Shown: piece by piece, positions 7,154-12,300 of the stretch
Position numbering within the stretch: the first letter of the stretch is position 1
Layout: each line of letters opens with the position of its first letter
Assembly (NCBI GenBank): GCA_009926815.1
Contig: RFOC01000040.1
Location: 1 to 12,300, forward strand
Length of the DNA: 12,300 nt
Direction of reading: 5' to 3'
DNA from: Planctomycetota bacterium
GTDB lineage: Bacteria > Planctomycetota > Phycisphaerae > Phycisphaerales > SM1A02
Position numbers and translations under genes: made by a program
Notes under the pieces: generated by a model
Seen by the model: the letters and a program-made list of their open reading frames with translations, nothing else
Databases searched by the model: none
Told to the model about the DNA's origin: nothing

Positions 7154-8587
7154 ATGGCGGGCACGATCGTCTGGTTCCGCAACGACCTTCGTCTGGATGA
7201 CCATCCCGCGATGGGTTTCGCGGTGGCGGCACGCGAGCCCGTGGTGCCGGTGTACTGCTGGCACCCGCAGGCGGCCGGACGCTGGGCGCCGGGGGGTGCC
7301 AGCCGATGGTGGCTGCACCGTTCGCTGGAATCGCTGCGGGCCGCGCTGGAGACGTCCGGCTCCAGGCTGGTGATCCGTCAGGCGGATCCGGCGGTGGAAC
7401 TGATCGCCATCGCGAGGCAGGTCGGGGCCACCGCGATCGCGTGCAACCGCCGCTTCGAGCCCTGGGCGGTCGAGGAGGAGTCGCGCGTCGAGCGCGCGTG
7501 CGAGGCGGCTGGCCTCACGCTGCATCGCTTCCTGAACAACCTCATGTTCGATCCGGCGGTCATCCGCACGGGCACCGGCGTGCCGTACAAGGTCTTCACG
7601 CCGTTCTGGAAGAACTGCATGGCGCAGGAGGCGCCCGCAGCGCCCAAGCCCGCGCCCAAGGCCGTTCCCGCGCCGGCCTCGTGGCCTGCGGGCGTGACGG
7701 TGGGCCAGTTGGGACTGCAGCCCGCCATCGCGTGGGACGCGGGTCTGGCCGCCACCTGGGAACCCGGCGAGGCGGGTGCCGCTCGGAAGGCGAAGGCGTT
7801 CCTTCAGGGTCCGATGGCCGACTACGCCGTGGGTCGCGATCTGCCCGGTTCGCCGGGCACCAGCATGCTCAGTCCGCATCTGGCGTGGGGCGAGGTCTCG
7901 CCTCGACGGGTCTGGCACGCGGTGGAGGCGCGGCTGCAGGGCGGGGACAAGTCGCTTCGCGCCAACGCCGACAAGTTCCGTGCCGAGCTGGGGTGGCGCG
8001 AGTTCGGCTGGCACGTGCTGGCCAACTTCCCGGCCACGGCCGAGCATCCGCTTCGGCCGGAGTTCCGCGACTTTCCATGGCAGCAGGACCCGAAGGCCCT
8101 GCGGGCGTGGCAGCGCGGCGGCACGGGATATCCGCTGATCGATGCGGGCATGCGGCAGCTCTGGCACACGGGCTGGATGCACAATCGCGTGCGCATGAGC
8201 GTGAGCAGTTTCCTGGTGAAGCACCTTCGACAGCACTGGCTGCATGGCGCGGACTGGTTCTGGGACACGCTGGTGGACGCGGACCTGGCCAGCAACACGC
8301 TCGGCTGGCAGTGGAGCGCCGGCTGCGGAGCGGATGCGGCGCCCTACTTCCGCATCTTCAACCCGATGCTGCAGGGGGAGAAGTTCGACGGCGATGGCGC
8401 CTACGTGAAGCGATGGGTGCCCGAGCTGGCGAAGGTGCCCGCCGACCTGGTGCACCGCCCGTGGGAAGCCCCGCTGGCCACCGCGGGCAGCGGCTATCCG
8501 CCGCCCATCGTGGATCACGCGAAGGCGCGCGAAGCGGCGCTGGCGGCCCTGAAGGCCTGCAACGCGAGGACTGGCGCGGCGGAGTGA
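7154..8587 (+). CDS. phr: Deoxyribodipyrimidine photolyase (cryptochrome/photolyase family)
   Basis: This enzyme binds FAD and uses blue light to split cyclobutane pyrimidine dimers; an antenna chromophore normally binds the N-terminal alpha/beta domain. The 477 residues are full length. They open with TIVWFRNDLRLDDHPA, and carry the antenna-side motif GTGVPYKVFTPFWK at 140-153, the FAD-binding block GTSMLSPHLAWGEVSPR at 235-251, ELGWREFGWH at 278-287, the substrate-pocket block WHTGWMHNRVRM at 337-348 with Asn344, and SNTLGWQWSAGCGADAAPYF at 380-399. W309, W362 or W367, and W385 are candidates for the electron-transfer tryptophan chain. The SNTLGWQW form is more like class I/III photolyases than the AANNGGWQW of E. 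coli. An AGGGTGAGGG stretch six bases before the ATG is the one clear ribosome binding site in the window. Third gene of the probable light-repair operon. Confidence 0.94.
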   Translation: MAGTIVWFRNDLRLDDHPAMGFAVAAREPVVPVYCWHPQAAGRWAPGGASRWWLHRSLESLRAALETSGSRLVIRQADPAVELIAIARQVGATAIACNRRFEPWAVEEESRVERACEAAGLTLHRFLNNLMFDPAVIRTGTGVPYKVFTPFWKNCMAQEAPAAPKPAPKAVPAPASWPAGVTVGQLGLQPAIAWDAGLAATWEPGEAGAARKAKAFLQGPMADYAVGRDLPGSPGTSMLSPHLAWGEVSPRRVWHAVEARLQGGDKSLRANADKFRAELGWREFGWHVLANFPATAEHPLRPEFRDFPWQQDPKALRAWQRGGTGYPLIDAGMRQLWHTGWMHNRVRMSVSSFLVKHLRQHWLHGADWFWDTLVDADLASNTLGWQWSAGCGADAAPYFRIFNPMLQGEKFDGDGAYVKRWVPELAKVPADLVHRPWEAPLATAGSGYPPPIVDHAKAREAALAALKACNARTGAAE

Positions 8588-8602
8588 ACGCCCTCGGCAG
8601 GT

Positions 8603-9421
8603 TCAACGCCCGCGAGCTGGCCCGGCGTTGCGGGCCCGTGCCGCGTCGATCGCCGCGATTTCCGCAGCAGCGGCCTGGTCCGCCGCCGCCCGCTCGAGGG
8701 TCTCCTGGACGCTCGCCGCGTCACCGCAGGCGTCGACCGTGGTGGCCAGCGAGCCGCAGACGGCGTCCCAGTCGGCGGAGCAGCAGCTGGGCATGATCTC
8801 GCATACGGTGTCGGCGCAACGGGCCAGTGCGGTCATGCGGCTTGGCTGCAGCATGTTCACGCAGCCGGGAATCGGCGTGTTGATGCATCCGATCGCGGGA
8901 TCGCAGGAGTCGTTCGTGCAGGGATTGTTGTCGTTGCAGTTGCGTTGGATGCCGAAGCACGTGCCACTCACGCAGGCGTCGCCGTAGGTGCAGGCGTTGC
9001 CGTCGGAGCACGCGGTTCCGAGGCCCGCGGTGGTGTGCTGGCACTGCCCGGTGATGGGGTTGCACGAGTCGGATGTGCAGCCGTTGCCGTCATCGCAGTT
9101 GCGGATCGTGTGCGTGCAGTTGCCGGTCTTCAGATCGATCGTGTCAATGGTGCACGGCACGCCGTCATCGCAGGGATTGATGTGCTGGCACACCCCGTTC
9201 ACGCAGCTGTCCACGGTGTTCGGATCGCCGTCGTCGCAGTTCAGTCCGCAGCAGGGGTCCACCTCGCCGAAGAGCAGCAGCATGACGGAAATGTCCCCGG
9301 CGTCGACGAAGCCGCTCTGATCCAGGTCGGCCACCTTGCGTTCGCAGTTGCTCTGCGCGTGGGCGGGGCACGAAAGGATCGCGATGGCGGTCAGGAAGAC
9401 GATTGCGACGAGGGACTTCAT
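8603..9421 (-). CDS. Secreted Cys-rich repeat protein with a half-dockerin motif
   Basis: I recognise the architecture but not a function. The 272-residue product starts with a signal peptide (MKSLVAIVFLTAIAILSCPAHA, likely cleavage after the HA at 21-22 or the following AQS). A single dockerin-like calcium loop, DLDQSGFVDAGDISVMLLLFG, spans residues 32-52; dockerins normally have two. Five tandem modules of the CxDGxxCTxDxC type follow (about residues 62-187), resembling slime-mould CTDC or disintegrin-like repeats. Near 202-232 there is a CCSADWDAVC block, seen often in planctomycete secreted proteins, and an Ala-rich helical tail ends the chain. ATG 9421 is preferred over longer upstream frames because the signal peptide begins there and those frames overlap the MFS gene. 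It lies 52 bases after the MFS stop and meets the photolyase gene tail to tail 15 bases apart. Confidence 0.85.
   Translation of the reverse strand: MKSLVAIVFLTAIAILSCPAHAQSNCERKVADLDQSGFVDAGDISVMLLLFGEVDPCCGLNCDDGDPNTVDSCVNGVCQHINPCDDGVPCTIDTIDLKTGNCTHTIRNCDDGNGCTSDSCNPITGQCQHTTAGLGTACSDGNACTYGDACVSGTCFGIQRNCNDNNPCTNDSCDPAIGCINTPIPGCVNMLQPSRMTALARCADTVCEIMPSCCSADWDAVCGSLATTVDACGDAASVQETLERAAADQAAAAEIAAIDAARARNAGPARGR
8861..9238 (-). repeat. Five tandem Cys-rich protein repeats
   Basis: Within the secreted protein, residues about 62-187 contain five units with the consensus CxDGxxCTxDxC, of about 21 to 28 residues. Their spacing is uneven and the first unit lacks the C of CT (DGDPNTVDSC). 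They are similar as protein but have diverged as DNA, so they look like an old duplication rather than a recent one. Confidence 0.8.
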
Positions 9422-9423
9422 GT

Positions 9424-9441
9424 GCCCAAGGTAGCCCAAGG
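9424..9441 (-). repeat. Direct repeat next to the start of the Cys-rich gene
   Basis: GCCCAAGG occurs at 9424-9431 and again at 9434-9441 on the + strand, ten bases apart start to start and ending three bases from the ATG at 9421. On the gene strand it reads CCTTGGGC TA CCTTGGGC. Its position would cover the ribosome binding region, which lacks a Shine-Dalgarno sequence. It could be a helical-turn spaced protein site or chance; I have no family to assign. Confidence 0.4.
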
Positions 9442-9473
9442 CCCGGTCATTCCAAGCATGCCTGTTCGGAAAT

Positions 9474-10760
9474 TCAGCAAACGGCCCGTCGCCACCGCAG
9501 CCATTCCCGGGCCGCCAGCATCGCTGCCACCGCCGCCAGGGCCATCGCGAACCACTGCTCGCCCACTCCCACGGCCGAACCCAGCAGCCCGGCCAGTGGC
9601 CCCAGCACATACCCGCCGCCGACCAGTGCCTCGAAGTGGCCACCGGCATCGACCTCGGCATGGCCCACGGTCATGGCGTAGTACAGGCTGGCGTAGTAGA
9701 TGATGGCATGGCCCGTGCCGAACGCGGCCAGGGCCACGATCAGCATCGACACGCTCGAGGCGCTCGCCGCGGCCAGGAATCCGGCGGCCATGAGCACGGC
9801 ACCGACCAGCAGCGTGGACCACTTGCCGTGCCAGAACTGCATGCGCCACATGCCAAGCATGGCGAAGACGCGCACCGTGAGCCAGGTGGCCGCCAGGGGC
9901 GTGGCCGCGGTGGCGGCCACCTCCAGTCGGCTGGTGACGTAGGGCAGCAGGGGACCGATGGCGCCGATCAGCAGGTACGACGTGGGCAGCAGCAGCCGCG
10001 TGGCATCGCGAAGCGGTCGGTACACCGCGGGTGCGGGTGCCTGCCGGGCGCCGGCCAGATGCGGAGGCGGTCGCGGGGGCAGCCAGCGGAGGCAGGCCAG
10101 GGCGATCAGGGCGCAGGGGCCGATGCCCACCACGGAGAGTCGGGTCCACTGCGTCTGGAAGAGGGGCGCCATCAGGAAGAGCGTGGCCGCCACGGCCGTG
10201 GTCCAGGCGATGTTGAACAGTCCCACGCTCCATCGCAGTCGATGGCCGTGCCGGCCCGACGAGAGGTAGCTCTCCACGATGGGCCACATCAGTGCCGACG
10301 CCGCGCTGGCGGCCACCGCGGCCGCGACCACGCCGCTGGCGCCCAGGAATGGAAGCGGGCAGATGAGGATCTGGGCCAGCAGCACCAGTCCAAGCACCGC
10401 GCGGGGCGAGAGCCGCCGCTCCATCGCCCGAAGCAGGCCGCCCGCGAGGAGCGCCACGCCCACGTAGGCCGCACCCTCGGCCACCGCCAGCCACAGGTTC
10501 TGTGCCTTCGTGAAGCCGAAGTCGTGCTCAGCCACGAAGGGCACCCCGGTCCAGAGCAGGCCGGTGCCCAGCGAACCCACGAACGTGATCGCCAGCACCA
10601 CGGGCAGGGACGCCGGCTGGGCCGCCGTGAAGGTGGATTCGCCATGCTCGTCGAACTCGCGCACCAGCGACCCGCTCGCCGCCAGCCGCTCCATCTCCCG
10701 GGCCAGTGCCTCCACGGAGGGTGCCGACGCTCTCTCGGGAGGTGTGCCATCCGTGGCCAT
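9474..10760 (-). CDS. MFS transporter family membrane protein
   Basis: This 428-residue protein is a Major Facilitator Superfamily-like carrier, probably of 12 membrane spans. After about 50 polar residues (REMERLAASGSLVREFDEHGE region), hydrophobic helices begin at LPVVLAITFVGSLGTG (52-67) and continue with PRAVLGLVLLAQILICPLPF (119-138) and AVAAMLAAREWL near the end. A loop between the halves, about residues 222-250, is Pro-rich (PPRPPPHLAG). Substrate cannot be read from sequence; no sugar or drug signature is visible. The ATG at 10760 has an AGG directly adjacent and a TATGCT stretch about ten bases upstream, so a short-leader transcript is possible. A dockerin-type secreted gene follows after 52 bases, and the broken DUF3817 gene lies 98 bases upstream. 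Confidence 0.85.
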   Translation of the reverse strand: MATDGTPPERASAPSVEALAREMERLAASGSLVREFDEHGESTFTAAQPASLPVVLAITFVGSLGTGLLWTGVPFVAEHDFGFTKAQNLWLAVAEGAAYVGVALLAGGLLRAMERRLSPRAVLGLVLLAQILICPLPFLGASGVVAAAVAASAASALMWPIVESYLSSGRHGHRLRWSVGLFNIAWTTAVAATLFLMAPLFQTQWTRLSVVGIGPCALIALACLRWLPPRPPPHLAGARQAPAPAVYRPLRDATRLLLPTSYLLIGAIGPLLPYVTSRLEVAATAATPLAATWLTVRVFAMLGMWRMQFWHGKWSTLLVGAVLMAAGFLAAASASSVSMLIVALAAFGTGHAIIYYASLYYAMTVGHAEVDAGGHFEALVGGGYVLGPLAGLLGSAVGVGEQWFAMALAAVAAMLAAREWLRWRRAVC

Positions 10761-10792
10761 CCTGCCAGCATAGTGACACGCCCCGTTCGGCC

Positions 10793-10812
10793 ATCGCGAG
10801 CGACGCCGCGAT
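10793..10812. repeat. Short inverted repeat upstream of the MFS gene
   Basis: ATCGCG (10793-10798) and CGCGAT (10807-10812) form a perfect six-base-pair stem around an eight-base loop, in the 98-base gap between the DUF3817 gene and the MFS gene. No T-tract follows on the minus strand, so a standard terminator is unlikely; it could be an operator or chance in GC-rich DNA. Confidence 0.3.
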
Positions 10813-10858
10813 CATGCCCCGCAAGGCGTTGGCGGCCGGGGCGAGGCGGCCGCGCGCG

Positions 10859-11166
10859 TCAGCCTGGCAGGATGCCCGCTCGCCGGAGCACCCATCGCTC
10901 GAACCACCAGGTGGTGAACGGTGGCACGGCGGCGATCAGCCCCAGCAGCAGGCAGGCTGCCGCAGGTGCACCATGGCCTCGATGGTGAAGAGCACGTACA
11001 GCACGAACAGCGCACCGTGCACGGGCCCCATGATCTGCACGCCGATGGGATCACGCACGATCACGTGCTTGAAGAGCATGCCGATCAGCAGGCCCGCCCA
11101 CGACCAGGCCTCGGCGATGGCGGCAAGGCGGAAGCGGCCAGCGGGTGTGGCGAACCAACGCAGCAT
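10859..11166 (-). pseudogene. DUF3817 small membrane protein, frameshifted by one base
   Basis: DUF3817 proteins are short integral membrane proteins of unknown function, about 95-105 residues with three spans. The first frame reads MLRWFATPAGRFRLAAIAEA and on through the family core HVIVRDPIGVQIMGPVHGALFVLYVLF to VHLRQP, then stops at 10936-10938. The expected C-terminal span and tail, AACLLLGLIAAVPPFTTWWF then ERWVLRRAGILPG, continue in another frame to a TGA at 10859. A single G missing at the GG pair at 10960-10961 would account for this: with CGG GCA the product is 102 residues, the usual length. The ATG at 11166 has no Shine-Dalgarno sequence. As written the first frame gives only 76 residues. 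Whether the gene is dead or the sequence is wrong cannot be told here. Confidence 0.82.
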
Positions 11167-11220
11167 GGGGCGGAGCGTAGGCGTCCGTCCCGTGGCTGGC
11201 TGCGCGATGGGCTGCGTGCC

Positions 11221-12300
11221 TCAGCGGCGGCGGCGTCTGAGCAGCGATCCCGCCACCGCGGCCAGGGCGGCCACGCTTGGCGCGGGCACGGCGAACACGA
11301 AGCCGCGCACCGAGGTGTCGGAGCCCAGGGTCCCGTTGCCGACGATGTTCTTGCCGTCGGCCGAGATGCCGGTGACTTCGTGGAAGTTCCACCCGCTCAG
11401 CGTGCCGGCCGAAACGCCCAGGCTCTGCAGGTACGCCATGAGACTGACCATGGTGTTGGTGGAGGACTGCCAGATGAAGGCCGTCTTGGCCTGCGTCCCA
11501 ACCAGCTGCGAGTAGCCACCCACCAGGCCAGAGGTGGCATTCATGCAGAGCGCGCGTGAGTTGTGCATCGAGCCCAGGTGGGCATCGATGGTGCCCAGAT
11601 TTTGCACGGCACCCGTGGAGGTCCAGAGGACCGCTCGCTCGTCGGCGTTGCCGTTCCACGACCAGCCGGCCAGGCGCGAGCCATCCCGACTGACCGCCAA
11701 TGCCTCGGACTGGGTGGAGCCCAGTTGGTCAAGGGCGGTCACCGCGGTCCCGTTCCAGCGGAACGCCCGCTTGCTGGTGCCCTCCATGAGCCAGCCACCC
11801 ACCACGCCGCCATCCGTGCTTGTGCCCAGGGCGCGGGACTTGGTGCTGATGCCCGAGAGGATGCTGATGCCCGAGGTGGTCCAGCGAACGGCGCGTTCCT
11901 GGCTGGTGTTGACCGCGCCCTGCGTGCCAACGGCGACCTGGCCATTGGCCGAAAGCCCATGCACCCGGGTGGGGCCCGTTCCGGCGTACAGGGTCCAATC
12001 CGGCGAGGCACCGGCGGTGCCCAGGGACCATGCCAGCGGGCTGATGGGATCCACCGAGATCCCGATTCGCGAGCCATTGCCCGCGATGGTCGGCCCGGAC
12101 TCGTCCGTGATGTAACGAACCTCGGCGCTGGTGGATGGCAGGCTTCGAGCGAGGCCATCGCGACCCCACCAGCGGACCTGCCAGAGTTCCCCGGTGCTCG
12201 CGCCGCGGAACACGCCGACGGCGCTGCCGCCATCGTCCACGCCGGTCGCTCGGCTTCCGACGCCCAGATCGCGCAACTGCATGGACTGGGCCAGCCACCG
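11221..12300 (-). CDS. Exported HAF-repeat protein with a planctomycete sorting tail, 5' end outside the window
   Basis: The frame is open to the window edge, so the start and any signal peptide are missing; the ATG at 12282 is internal, since RWLAQS continues upstream in frame. The visible 359 residues are about six or seven HAF-type repeats of 45-55 residues, each with an A-(L/V)-(G/S) x(S/T)xDG xxVxG segment followed by a (K/R)AFRW or RAVLW tryptophan and a LDxLG turn, for example SADGKNIVGNG, STDGGVVGGWL and SRDGSRLAGWS. Such proteins are extracellular beta-rich structures of unknown role. The C-terminus is VPAPS, a hydrophobic helix (VAALAAVAGSLL) and RRRRR, a PEP-CTERM-like sorting signal common in Planctomycetes. 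A T/S/N/G-rich composition with few Cys fits secretion. Its stop lies 54 bases upstream of the DUF3817 start. Confidence 0.85.
   Translation of the reverse strand, partial: RWLAQSMQLRDLGVGSRATGVDDGGSAVGVFRGASTGELWQVRWWGRDGLARSLPSTSAEVRYITDESGPTIAGNGSRIGISVDPISPLAWSLGTAGASPDWTLYAGTGPTRVHGLSANGQVAVGTQGAVNTSQERAVRWTTSGISILSGISTKSRALGTSTDGGVVGGWLMEGTSKRAFRWNGTAVTALDQLGSTQSEALAVSRDGSRLAGWSWNGNADERAVLWTSTGAVQNLGTIDAHLGSMHNSRALCMNATSGLVGGYSQLVGTQAKTAFIWQSSTNTMVSLMAYLQSLGVSAGTLSGWNFHEVTGISADGKNIVGNGTLGSDTSVRGFVFAVPAPSVAALAAVAGSLLRRRRR

Noticed and set aside
3890..8518. Long antisense frames opposite the photolyase operon (3890-5476, 5313-7232, 6818-8518)
   Set aside because: They are His/Arg/Ala-rich frames opposite strongly recognisable genes, as expected for GC-rich codon use; no motif supports them.
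8585..8605. Inverted repeat TGAAC/GTTCA between the photolyase and Cys-rich genes
   Set aside because: The arms contain the two convergent stop codons, so three of the five pairs arise from TGA facing TCA; there is no T-tract, so no terminator is called.
8628..9320. Plus-strand frames opposite the Cys-rich gene
   Set aside because: They are shadows of a gene with a clear signal peptide and Cys repeat pattern on the minus strand.
9422..9661. Upstream extension of the Cys-rich gene
   Set aside because: It overlaps the end of the MFS gene and lacks a signal peptide, whereas ATG 9421 begins with one.
1..12300. CRISPR array, tRNA, rRNA, transposase, phage or toxin-antitoxin genes
   Set aside because: None was seen: no spaced direct repeat series, no cloverleaf I could place and no mobile-element protein.

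Overview
This 12.3 kb window is a GC-rich, gene-dense bacterial chromosome segment that looks like a planctomycete, most likely of the Phycisphaerae. The hints are a half-dockerin motif (DLDQSGFVDAGDISVMLLLFG-type) in a secreted Cys-rich protein, a VPAP-helix-RRRRR sorting tail on a HAF-repeat protein, a CCxxDWDxxC block, and several gene starts without a Shine-Dalgarno sequence. The phylum is an inference; no rRNA or other marker gene is present.

Layout: (1) + strand, 3-2371: an unrecognised 460-residue protein overlapping tilS (tRNA-Ile2 lysidine synthetase) by ATGA. (2) - strand, 4014-2381: gmhA (sedoheptulose-7-phosphate isomerase) overlapping by ATGA a membrane MauE/DoxX-like protein fused to a thioredoxin-like domain. 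(3) + strand, 4100-8587: a light/UV-repair module made of an iron-sulfur photolyase-related gene, an SRPBCC-SDR (TIGR01777-type) fusion and a FAD photolyase, closely spaced and probably one operon. (4) - strand, 12300-8603: a HAF-repeat exported protein cut by the window edge, a small DUF3817 membrane protein, an MFS transporter and a Cys-rich secreted protein.

Two genes are broken in this sequence. The iron-sulfur photolyase gene carries an exact 7-bp tandem duplication (GGCGGCG twice, 5450-5463); removing one copy restores a continuous 551-residue family-like protein with its Fe-S cysteines. The DUF3817 gene is one base short near 10960; adding one G restores a 102-residue protein of the expected length and ending. 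Either these are real lesions or they are consensus errors, and raw reads would decide.

No tRNA, rRNA, CRISPR array, insertion sequence or phage gene was seen, and there is no gene-free stretch longer than 100 bases. I found no clearly novel defence or mobile system. The most interesting items are the photolyase-SDR-photolyase cluster with its frameshift, the membrane-anchored thiol-redox fusion and the Cys-repeat secreted protein.
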